Assembly (NCBI GenBank): GCA_028565635.1
Contig: JAOXYB010099382.1
Location: forward strand, 1,217 to 21,558
Direction of reading: 5' to 3'
Source: Phoronis ovalis
Lineage: Eukaryota; Phoronida; Phoronidae
DNA length: 20,342 nucleotides
The translations under genes were made by a program, and so were the position numbers. Shown here one piece after another: positions 1 to 9,300 of this stretch. Below the pieces are notes generated by a model. That model was not told the origin of the DNA and searched no databases. It worked only from the letters and a program-made list of their open reading frames with translations. The stretch's first letter is position 1. Each line of letters begins with the position of its first letter.

Positions 1-253
1 CTGTTTCCATTCTTAATTAATAGAATGTTCCATTTTAATGCTTGATTTTTATCATGAAGTATTTTGTTGCTGTTCTGTAGGATGGTATAAAATAACGATT
101 ATTTTCGCATCTCATTCACATTTATCAATAAATAGAGCTAGTTAGTATACTGATCCAGTTTGCCACTCATTCTGAATGCCAATAATAATTAAGTTGTTGG
201 TGTTAGCATATAGCTGGATAATGTGACCCTTAGAGTCATTATTTACATCACAG

Positions 254-448
254 GTTTTCTGTCTACTGAAGATGAGAATGCTAAAGGAAATTATGGACTG
301 TGGGATCAGTTTGCTGCCTTAGAATTTATTAAAGACAATATAAGAATGTTCAAAGGAAACCCAGACAGTATAACATTGTTTGGACAAGATTCTGGAGCGA
401 TTTCCATTGGTTTACAGATGGTATCACCTTTGAATATAAACAGAAGAA
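254..448 (+). CDS. Paralogue A, visible exon 1 (nucleophile-elbow exon)
   Basis: The acceptor follows ...catcacag and the donor is gtgagt at 449; phase 1 to phase 1. It encodes GFLSTEDENAKGNYG and ITLFGQDSGA. The elbow G-x-S-x-G reads G-Q-D-S-G, so Asp occupies the nucleophile position. The matching exon in paralogue B is 3 bp shorter. Confidence 0.9.
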
Positions 449-3400
449 GTGAGTGCAACTTTTTTATGATAAATTTTTAATTATAATCTGAAAGTCTGCT
501 GTGCAGTTTTTAGAAAATCTGCCATATTAATAAAATTAATAATATAATGTACCTTTAAATTTGAGACCATTTATACTGTGAATTGTGAAATGCATTTAAC
601 CTGAACTACATAATAACTGGTGCTGAATGCATTCAAATTATAATATTAAGTTTAAACTATTTCTTGAACTAACTTTTCTGCATATACCCAGGCAAATTAA
701 ATATTAATTTCTAAAACTACTTAGGCCAGTCAAGTCAATAAATTAGACAGCAATATTTTTTTTATTCTCTTGTATAAACAGAACCAGGTACATCTGAATC
801 GGGTTTAACTTAATAATATTTTAATACTATTGATAGAAATTTGATGTATAGTTCAGTACAAGTAGACAGATACATAACTGGAAGTTCTTTAATGGAGGCA
901 CTGATTTATTTTTCCAGCTCCGTTGTTTCATCGAGCCATTCTACAGAGTGGGTCTGATATGTGTGAATGGGCAGTTGTCAGACCAGATCCATATGATGGT
1001 CGGAGTGCAAAAGATTTTGCCAGAGACTTAGCGCGAGATTTAGGCTGTCCAACAAGAAACGTTGAGGGGATGATGAATTGTTTACGTTTATTTCGACACC
1101 ATGATGAAATTGTGAATGCTTCTTTCAACGTAGGAAGGGTAAGAGATTGTATCAGAATTTATGTGAATGTAGATTTCTTTGTTTATTCACAGTGTAACAG
1201 CAATAGCCGTCTAAGAAATAGAAAAACCTTCATCTGGTAAAGGATAAGAGACCAGTCTGGATCTAGTAGTGGATTCAGAAAAAACTTTAAAATTAAGGGA
1301 AAATAGAAAAGACAAGCAGCTTGGACGTACTATTCTTGAGACCAGTACCACTAGCATAGACTTTATCAAAGATCGATAATTTTTTTATCATTTCATGTTT
1401 GTCTTTTAGCGAGGCCAATCTGCTGGTCCATGGGCGGCAGTAGTAGATGGAGCTAATGGGTTTTTACCAGATTATCCTGAAAAACTTCGACAACAAGGTC
1501 ACTTCATGCCGATACAAGTCATGGGAGGGGTTAACAGGGCTGATGGCGGAATAAAGGCTGCTGAGGCCTTAGAAAAGTGTGAGTCTTTGTTGCATAATTT
1601 TATTCATCCACTATGTTTCATTCAAAAGTCTCCATTGAGATCAGTATTAACTAACGACTACGTATACAAGATTCATGTTCAGATTGATTTGTGTTATTTT
1701 AAGTTCTTGAAAAAATGGCACTGATCATACAAATTCTGTTGAAGTATGTGGTAAATTCTTTTAAAAGTAAGTGATCTATGAGGAAATTACTGGCTAGCAA
1801 TTGCTACCTAACTTCAAAACATTAACAAAATTTTATGTGTTAACTATGTATCATATTTTTAGTGGGCTACAGAAAGGATGCAGAATTTGGTTTATATGAT
1901 TACGAGTTCAGAAATGCCTTGAAAGCCTTTGCCCAAACGAGAACTCCAAATGATATTGACTATGTAATGAAGATATTAGAGTTTGAATATACCTATTGGC
2001 CTCAGCCAGATAATGACACAGCTCGATTACAGATGCTTATAGATGTAAGTTAAACTGAAATTTATCTAACAAGCATGTAAAAAAATATTGTATGTCCACA
2101 AAATCGTTATTCAGCATGGATTTTTTTCTATGTAATGCTATGAAATCAAGTTTTTATAATTTCCATAAAATGTGTGCTTTCCTTGAATTTATATTAATGC
2201 TGCTACTCTCTGTATATGAACAAAAAAATTAAATATAGAACATTTAACATTACTACAAATGAAATTTTAAAAGTTATTATATGTGTGTCGTAACATTATA
2301 TATTAAATATTTTTTTCTTTTTAATAATGTTCATGTAACTTCACCAGATGTCGTCAATAGACTATTTGCAAGCACTTGAGAGCGCTACAGTCAGACCCAT
2401 TCAATACCGACATCCTTTAGTTATACACAAAACTTTTTTTTTTTTTAATCTGGCTTTAGAAAAGCTTTAACCAGTGAAAATTTAACAAAATAAAAAATAT
2501 TAATAAATAGTTCTTTGTATTGATATGCTCACAAAAAGGAGGGCATGTCTTAGATCAAAGAACTTAAATTTTTTTTGGTTTTGGCTCAACATGTAAAGGA
2601 TGTGTTTTGTGATGAATCGTGTCAGTGCAGGCAGAACTACGTCATTGTTCATTCACAGGATGCAACATGCTGGGATCGTTTGGGTCTGAGACTGGTGGCT
2701 CCACCAAGTGTGTGCAAATAGTCTATTGTCATCAATAAATGATGTGCTGTGGTGATGAAAACTACAACAGATAAACTTTTAGCTAGATTGAGGTTATCAC
2801 TCTCATTGGGAAACCTGATGCTTAAAATGATACTATTAGTGCTGTAAATTTATAGCAGATATAACTTTTCTCCCTTTTCAGTTGTATTCTGATTCGTTAT
2901 ATGGCACTGGCGTAGACCAGACTATAAAGTCTCATACTACCAAAAATACAACATTCTTTTATGAGTTTGGATGGAGATCAATTTTTTCAAATTATTCGGA
3001 ATGGATGGGTAAGTAATGACCTTGTAATGCATCAAAGATTTATTTTGTCCAAATCTTTATGTGCCACAGATTATTTTTACTTCGTTATCATTCACATAAC
3101 CTGTAACCACATTTTTCAGGTGTGTGTAAAACACTCAGGTTTTATTGTTAAAAGTTTGACTTAATTAAATATGTGTGCAACATTAATTTCAATTCTATTT
3201 GTTTTTCATGCGAAGTCGAGAAGTTTCAACTTATTAACGCAAAATAAATTTAAGTTACAAAATATTACTATAAAAGTTGCTCAAATGATTTCTTGCAGGA
3301 GTCGTTCATGGTGATGAAATTCAGTATGTTTTTGGTTTTCCATTTTTGAATTTCACAACAACAAACACTACTGGTATAGACTTAATGAAAGCCTATGATG

Positions 3401-4787
3401 ACATGGACAGGAACATGAGTGAATACATGATTATTATGTGGACATATTTTGCAACTTATGGGTATTTGCTTTGGTTGTTTTAACTAAAACTATTTCTTTT
3501 TTATAATCATAAGAACTTAATGACAAATTTCTAAACAAACTTTACATCAAACTGCATATATACTTTGCATTGAAATACCTTGATAATGAATTGCTGCTGC
3601 GTGTGTTGTGCCATAATGTTCTGTGGATGCAAACATGATTTTGTGGTAACATGCTCATAAAATAAAGCTAAATGCTCTGTGAATTATTTCCATTCAGCCC
3701 TTCATATATTTTCTGTTTCTAATGTAATGCCATAGTCGATTGGCTAAATGATTTCAAGAGCTTCTTTGCATTGTAAAGTATCAAAATGTTGTTTTTCAAA
3801 CATCATGCAATATATTACCTTTTGCTAACCTGAAACAAACCCTTAACCAGCAAATTATTTTTTAAGTCAAAATCTGTATTTTATTGCCAATAGCTTGAAT
3901 GTGGGAGAATTCATGGAGAATATAATGTTCATGTTCTGCTTTGCTTAACGCAGACCATGTGCCATTGTCAGAAACATTATAAATTTACAATTCCATACAT
4001 CAGGACTTAGGTTGTCAGAAAAAATCGTTACTTCACAATGTTTCCGACAACAGGCCCCATGTGTCTTTTAGTAGTAGCAATGTATACCAAAAACAGACAA
4101 AATGGAATTTTAATTTGTAATGATAACAATTATGGACACATTAGAAGTAAAAGATGGCTGTTTGATGGGTAGGAAAAGCTTATAGAAATTTATACTTATT
4201 GTAGGGCTCCTACACCTGCAGATCAAGATACGCCAGAGCAACTCGAAATGTTGCGCAATACAACGTGGTACCATTATGATCTAAAAAACTTAACATGGTT
4301 AGACATAGATGACAATAGCACAAATTGGAAGGACTATAGACAAGACCATTTTGCATTTTGGAGGACGTGGTTCTCTAATCTTGTGGAAAAATGGCCAGGT
4401 ATGATGAATTTAAGAATATTTAAGTTATCAATCCAATGTACAAAATATTCAATGATTTATAAAATCTTTACAAAAAGTGAACCTCCCCTCTCTTAGCTTG
4501 GATTATATACATAGATCTGGTGAGATGTTCTTAAAATAAATCTGTCATAGCTCTTGTATCTTCTAGTTGACAAACCTGTTTTAACAAAATTTTTCTTTTT
4601 TCCAGACGCTACTACCTTAGCACCAACCCCTGCTGGTATATCCAATTTTGAAACGGCGTCGTATGCTGCAGCTGCATTCTGCGGTCTTTTTCTTATAATT
4701 GTTATAGTCCTAGTTGCCTGTATATTAATGAAGAAGAGAAGCAAGCCAGCATATGCTGGGGAAGCTAATAATATGTATGACATGTAA
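254..4787 (+). CDS. Cholinesterase-like type I membrane protein, paralogue A (5'-partial, 8 exons)
   Basis: Join 254-448, 918-1138, 1410-1578, 1863-2044, 2882-3008, 3299-3461, 4205-4398, 4606-4787; the phases close throughout and give 477 residues plus a stop. The N-terminal part (about 190 residues, judging from the neighbouring paralogue) lies left of the window. What is seen: the carboxylesterase-fold stretch GNYGLWDQFAALEFIKDNI, a degenerate nucleophile elbow GQDSG, SGSDMCEWAV with the paired cysteines of the second disulphide loop, the acid-turn equivalent GVNRADGG, the His motif GVVHGDEIQYVFG, many N-x-S/T sequons, a single transmembrane helix and a 19-residue cytoplasmic tail. The serine position of the catalytic triad is Asp (codon 388-390) and the acid position is Asp, so esterase activity is not expected. 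From family knowledge, such proteins act as cell-surface adhesion or receptor molecules (neuroligin/gliotactin/neurotactin class); orthology to a named member is not claimed. It is convergent with paralogue B. Confidence 0.9.
449..917 (+). other. Intron of paralogue A
   Basis: This is AT-rich intron sequence. I see no conserved coding segment, RNA gene or clear repeat in it. The sequence at 1-253 is also intron of this gene and holds no recognisable exon. Confidence 0.6.
918..1138 (+). CDS. Paralogue A, visible exon 2
   Basis: The acceptor is tttttccag and the donor gtaaga. It encodes PLFHRAILQSGSDMCEWAVV and ends NASFNVGR. Two cysteines (after SGSDM and in the later MMNC) match the conserved intrachain disulphide loop of cholinesterase-like proteins. 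Phase 1 in, phase 0 out. Confidence 0.9.
1410..1578 (+). CDS. Paralogue A, visible exon 3 (acid-turn exon)
   Basis: The acceptor is gtcttttag and the donor gtgagt. It encodes GPWAAVVDGANGFLPDYP, the family 'P-V-x-D-G-x-x-L-P' turn, then QVMGGVNRADGGIKA. The residue aligning with the catalytic Glu (KDEGS type in cholinesterases) is Asp at 1542-1544. Phase 0 in, phase 1 out. Confidence 0.88.
1863..2044 (+). CDS. Paralogue A, visible exon 4
   Basis: 182 bp, the same length as the matching exon of paralogue B (8617-8798). It encodes LGYRKDAEFGLYDYEF and FEYTYWPQPDNDTARLQMLI. The acceptor follows a T-run ending tttttag; the donor is gtaagt. Phase 1 in, phase 0 out. Confidence 0.9.
2355..2728. mobile_element. 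MITE-like element in an intron of paralogue A
   Basis: A perfect 16-bp inverted repeat, CAATAGACTATTTGCA at 2355-2370 and its complement at 2713-2728, bounds 374 bp with no coding capacity. The match continues imperfectly inward. Internal blocks TCATTGTTCATTCACA (2642-2657) and GTGGCTCCACCAAGTG (2695-2710) recur at 17362-17377 and 17423-17438, so this is a dispersed family. No clear target-site duplication was found. It sits inside the 837-bp intron 2045-2881. Confidence 0.6.
2882..3008 (+). CDS. Paralogue A, visible exon 5
   Basis: 127 bp, identical in length to paralogue B 7857-7983. It encodes LYSDSLYGTGVDQTIKSH then FFYEFGWRS, with N-T-T and N-Y-S sequons. The acceptor is tcccttttcag and the donor gtaagt. 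Phase 0 in, phase 1 out. Confidence 0.88.
3299..3461 (+). CDS. Paralogue A, visible exon 6 (catalytic-His exon)
   Basis: 163 bp, identical in length to paralogue B 7344-7506. It encodes GVVHGDEIQYVFGFPFLN, where His (3307-3309) is the triad histidine of the family, then MSEYMIIMWTYFATYG. The donor gtatttg is weak, but the phase and the paralogue exon fix it here. Phase 1 in, phase 2 out. Confidence 0.88.
3961..4057. mobile_element. Small foldback/MITE-like repeat (copy 1)
   Basis: The left arm contains TTGTCAGAAACATT (3965-3978) and the right arm AATGTTTCCGACAA (4038-4051), which are inverted with one mismatch. The ends resemble the repeat at 5273-5360. It lies in the intron between the His exon and the following exon of paralogue A. 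Confidence 0.5.
4205..4398 (+). CDS. Paralogue A, visible exon 7
   Basis: It encodes APTPADQDTPEQLEML, then NLTWLDIDDNST and YRQDHFAFWRTWFSNL, the conserved end of the esterase domain. The acceptor is cttattgtag and the donor gtatga. Phase 2 in, phase 1 out. Confidence 0.88.
4606..4787 (+). CDS. Paralogue A, last exon (transmembrane helix and cytoplasmic tail)
   Basis: After a Thr/Pro-rich stalk (DATTLAPTPAG) comes the hydrophobic run FCGLFLIIVIVLVACIL. A Lys/Arg stop-transfer segment (KKRSK) follows, then a short tail ending NNMYDM and TAA at 4785-4787. This makes the protein a single-pass type I membrane protein, not a GPI-anchored enzyme. Confidence 0.88.
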
Positions 4788-5144
4788 ATTGAATCTCAGA
4801 ATTTTACAAGCAACACAATAAGCATCCTGATCAGGTTTTGAAATTACAGTCGATAATTTCATAATTTTTCTGAAATTTTAAGCTTTAGGCATTTAAATTT
4901 AGTTTTGCAGTGCAGAATCTATTTGAAAATTTGATTTAAATTTGATTTTATCAAACAATCCAAAGAGCCTAAAAGTTAGATTTATTTTTATGTCGCAACA
5001 TTCCTTAGACCTTTTTATACTTGTGTTCAAGTTAAGTGTGCTATTTGGACAGTATAAAATTTTAATGTTGTTTTACTGTATATACTGCTTTGTACATTCC
5101 TAATTATATATCGAATGATTTTTAATTAGAAAGTAATTTTTGCA

Positions 5145-5165
5145 AATAAATGTTAAATAAATAAA
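5145..5165 (+). terminator. Poly(A) signals of paralogue A
   Basis: There are three AATAAA hexamers (5145-5150, 5156-5161, 5160-5165), followed by a T/G-rich stretch from about 5170. They lie about 360 nt after the stop, in the right orientation for the 3' end of this gene. Confidence 0.6.
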
Positions 5166-5272
5166 CAAACTATTGTTTTGTTTACAGTAATAGTGTTTGT
5201 GAGCTTTTCACATACAGTACAGGAAAACATTACAAGTTATCCACCTGTTATGGTTCAGCTTGTGCCAACTAG

Positions 5273-5360
5273 GACCCGTTGTCAGAAACATTGTCAAGTT
5301 ACAAGTCCGTAAATACGGAACCATATACGTAAATATTTACGATGTTTCAAACAACAGGTC
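5273..5360. mobile_element. Small foldback/MITE-like repeat (copy 2)
   Basis: The arms are GACCCGTTGTCAGAAACATT (5273-5292) and an inverted relative at 5341-5360. Nested inside are two palindromes: TCCGTAAATACGGA (5306-5319) and the perfect CGTAAATATTTACG (5328-5341). It lies in the tail-to-tail spacer between the two esterase-like genes. Confidence 0.5.
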
Positions 5361-5725
5361 CCAGACCTGAAAAACTCGCAGTACAGGTCTCCACATTAAA
5401 ATCTTTCAAAAATAGTTTGTGGAGCTATCAAAGGGGTTCCAAGTATATGGTGCAAATGTTTTGACATAATAGATAATACAGTTACTCTCAGTAAAGGGCA
5501 TTACCTAATTGCGATAACAGACATGATGAACACAAACAGTTATTTAAGGATTGAAATGCTTTATGAATGATGCAGCACTTTCCTATTAAATGATGTTAAT
5601 ATCAAATGTTCTTCAAAGACTTTGTTGACCAGTTTAATTGCTTAAATTTGCAGTGGAAAATGTATGGATAATGTTCTGAAAAAATACTTTGTAAATTATT
5701 AAAAACCTTTGAGAATGTAAAATAT

Positions 5726-5731
5726 TTTAAT
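5726..5731 (-). terminator. Possible poly(A) signal of paralogue B (ATTAAA)
   Basis: The minus strand reads ATTAAA here, about 480 nt beyond the stop at 6207. There is no minus-strand AATAAA between the stop and this point. A second ATTAAA is at 5633-5638. The assignment is tentative. Confidence 0.3.
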
Positions 5732-6206
5732 GTTTATAAATGTCACATGATCTACAGCCTGGAATGCATCAAAATTTACAAAGCTTTGCTTTTAAAAATG
5801 GAATGTACACTAAAGTCCATAAAAACAAAACACAGGTCATGTACAAAAAATTGTAGAAAATATGAACAACTCAGTGTTACTTACAAAAAATACAAACATG
5901 TTTCCTACCAGCTAAAAGAATTAATTTCACAAAATTTAGGAAAGCATGCAATTTACAGCAACATAAGCAAGTATGCTATACAAAATTATCGACTTCTAAC
6001 GAGGATGAATTCTCTAAGCATTTCCATAAGAACAGTTAATTTTACTTCTAAATCCAAATTACAAATTAAAATAATTTCAAGTCTTGGAATAACATCATAA
6101 AGCTCAAGATGTTCTCGTAGAAATTTTATGTATAAGATATTATGGAAAAGGCTGATGTTACACCAATTTCTATAAAACAATAATTTACCTAAAAATCCAG
6201 CAAGGA

Positions 6207-6355
6207 TTAATATACTTCTTTATTCCACCGTCTGTACAGATATATACTTAAAATTAATATAAGAATAATTAGGATGATTCCAAATCCTACTAGAGTCCAT
6301 GTTGCTGTCTGATACTGTAGTAGATTTGGTGGTGTAGGTGGATAAGTTGTGAAAT
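6207..6355 (-). CDS. Paralogue B exon 11 (transmembrane helix, tail, stop)
   Basis: It encodes a Pro/Thr stalk (FTTYPPTPPN), a hydrophobic helix (LVGFGIILIILILILSIYL) and the tail YRRWNKEVY, with TAA at 6209-6207. The tail is about ten residues shorter than that of paralogue A and unrelated to it. Confidence 0.9.
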
Positions 6356-9300
6356 CTATAAAATACACAATTTTAAGAATTTGATCAGGCAAATAGCAAC
6401 CAAAAAAATGTATGCTCTTGGAACATTATTTTGAATAAAAGTTTCTAATAAATATGAAGGACTTCAGAAACTAACCAATATGAAGCAGTAACTATGCAAG
6501 CACATGTATAAGTTGACTACATTACAGTATGGTGCTCTTTCCGAATGTGCAAAATATTCGAAGCTAGAGCCACCTACTATTCGTTTCATAATGGATAAAG
6601 ATCAAACCTTTGCAATAATTTTGAGAAAAACAAAATAACCCTACCAAAACAGCTACATCAAAGAGAAAACTGCATAGAGATCTATAAATGTAAAAAAGTA
6701 CAATTTTCCAAATAAGTTACACAGTTTCTCGCAAAAAAATCTTAATTCATCGTTTTTAAGTTATTACTCACCTGGGTATCTTATTGCAATGTTTGAGAAC
6801 TGCCACTGCCAAAAGGCATAATGGTCCTGACGATAATTAATAAAACTTGTACTATTGTCACGAGATACCTCCATGTACGTCAGATTCCTCCGATTATAAG
6901 GAAACCAAGAATTATTTCTTAATCTTTCTTTGTCATCCAAAAAGTCATCTGAGTAAATAAACCATGTAGGCGTTGGATTCCTGAGAGCAGACATGACATT
7001 TTAAAATATTTCTCTTTATTTTGTATATATTGGGCAGCAAAGTAATATAACGTTTTGCATGTTAGCAATACTTTGTTACACCCAGGCACAAGAACAAATG
7101 TTAGGTTTATCTTTGTCACAAACTGTAGCAAACAATGATATATACATTTTGAACTAGACATCAGACTCTTCACAAGCAATGTCAAGGTCATTTCTATACT
7201 GCTCATAGTTATCAATGCTTAAGAATGCTTATGTATTGAATGGAAACACACCTCTCTGCTAAATGAAATGTTTATCTATTCTATTGCCAGTCAATAATAG
7301 AGGCCAGATCACATAATAAAATTTATTTTTACTAAAAACTCACCCCACAGCAGCAAATGCTGTAAACGTTATCATCATATAATCACTGATATTCTTGTCT
7401 TTTTCACTATATCTTTCTTTCATTACAACTCCTGTTGTATTTAGACTAGTTGAATTTAGATACGGAAATCCAAACACATATTGCAGCTCAGACTTGTGTG
7501 CCACACCTAAAATATGAAACGTTTACGTACAATGATATTTTTTGACATTGCCTCTCGTTTGAAATTTAATATACAAAATTCATGTAATTACATTAATTAA
7601 AAAAATGTTTTGGGAAACTAACGTTATTTCTTATACCACACATTATTAGTTATAATTATAACTTGCTTACAACATTATAACCTGTCTCTTTTCTGCTGAT
7701 AAAAGCACTTTGTAAGACAAAATGTTTGTTCATATTCTTTTTCTCTTAAAACTTAAAAAAAACACCCAAGATCCTAAAACCAGGTCAATGACACATACAG
7801 TACATTTACTTTCTCAAAGTGTAAGAAAATGAAAGAGAAATTGCTCCACTATTTACCTTTCCACCACTCCTGCCTTGTCAATAAAGACCTGAAGTGGAAT
7901 TCGTACATGTAGGTTTCATTCAATTCTACTTGAGACTTCAGTGTTTGATCTAAACCAGTACCATACAAGTAATCTGCAAACATCTGCCAAAAAAAAACCC
8001 AACCCAGGAATGAGTTTTATTTAGTATACATATATCCCATAATGTGTAAAATCTATTAAAATGTAATGCAACGAGTAATTTAAGTACATAATACACAAAA
8101 GCTACAGATAATAATAATAATATGTAGACCTGAAAATCTCATCCACTTTTAGTAATTCAATTTATTTTCACATGCACACATGCACATCCCTTATACTCTT
8201 TTATACCTTTGCTACAAATTGAAACATGTTCATGAGTATCACAAGTACTTCAAATATATAATAATTTGCAACAATATTAACCTGCAATCATTCGATGTCT
8301 TATTTTTCATTTAATACAGTCAGTAATCTGCAGCACTGAAGTCAAAGTATGTAACCCTCTACTGCATTATTTACAGAGGATGACAAAACATACTGATGGA
8401 ATTTGAGTCGATGATGGTTTATTAAGTAGGTGAGCTGTTTATTTTTATGGTAAAGGGATTTTGTAGTGTTTGTGTTTGTATCTGCTGTCAATCCTATGAC
8501 TAGTGAACCTCTGTTTGACAAAAGAATATCTAATAAGACTAATGTCTAACTAACAACTGCAAAATGTCACAACAAGGAATTCACTATGTTAATAATCTAA
8601 ATCTGGTTGTACTTACATCTATCAGCATAGTTGTCCGAGCTGAACTATTATCCGGTTGTGGCCAGTAAGTATATTCAAATTTAACAGCCTGTGCCACTGA
8701 TTCATCATTAAAAACTAAGCGTTCATCCACAAACTTTCTGATTGCTTCCTCATATTTATCTTCTTGGAGACCTGTATCCAAATCTACTCCTAGATTTACT
8801 ACAAAATGTAAGAAACACTAATGTACAAATCATGTCAGACAACAGTATTCACTTCGATGGAAGAGCATAAAAGGGAATAATATCAATTAATAAGCATGAT
8901 ATTATACATTCATAAACTTAACTGCTAAACTATTTTAAAGTATTTGTACAAATTGTTTGTAAGATTAACCAACAGACTGATTTACTAACTGAATCACATC
9001 TGTTGCCTTGCATAGTCAAACAAAATAATACCAAAATCAAGGGTGATAGCAAGCAAAATTCAGTTTTTGTAATAAGAACATTGATTCTTTGGCAAGTGAT
9101 ACACTGGTCTATTGTGTTTAATCGTCATTATCCCTTTAAACACAAAATGGATTCACGACTAGAAGGAAGTTTTCCCTCATTTGATTTTCTGCAAAGTTAG
9201 ACTTATTTAAAAATCTATCCACATTTGTTATCTCCGCGGGCCTATAAATACCTATACAAACATACGTTGTTCTACTGCTTGGGAGCCATCATCTTTTACA

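Larger units (their letters stand above)
4788..6206. other. Convergent spacer: two 3' UTRs and a foldback repeat
   Basis: This holds the 3' UTR of paralogue A up to about 5180, the foldback repeat at 5273-5360, and presumably the 3' UTR of paralogue B on the minus strand. An ATG-initiated 117-codon plus-strand reading frame at 5747-6100 has Lys/Ser/Ile-rich, low-complexity composition and no recognisable motif. I do not call it a gene. Confidence 0.6.

Noticed and set aside
928-1128. Minus-strand open frame over paralogue A exon
   Set aside because: Shadow of the real plus-strand exon 918-1138.
4493-4783. Minus-strand 96-codon frame
   Set aside because: Antisense shadow of the last exon of paralogue A.
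5747-6100. 117-codon plus-strand open frame
   Set aside because: Low-complexity Lys/Ser/Ile composition, no motif, and it lies antisense in the probable 3' UTR of paralogue B.
6919-7215. Minus-strand 98-codon frame overlapping paralogue B exon 10
   Set aside because: A different frame running from intron into the exon; the real exon starts at 6980 with a good acceptor and the right phase.
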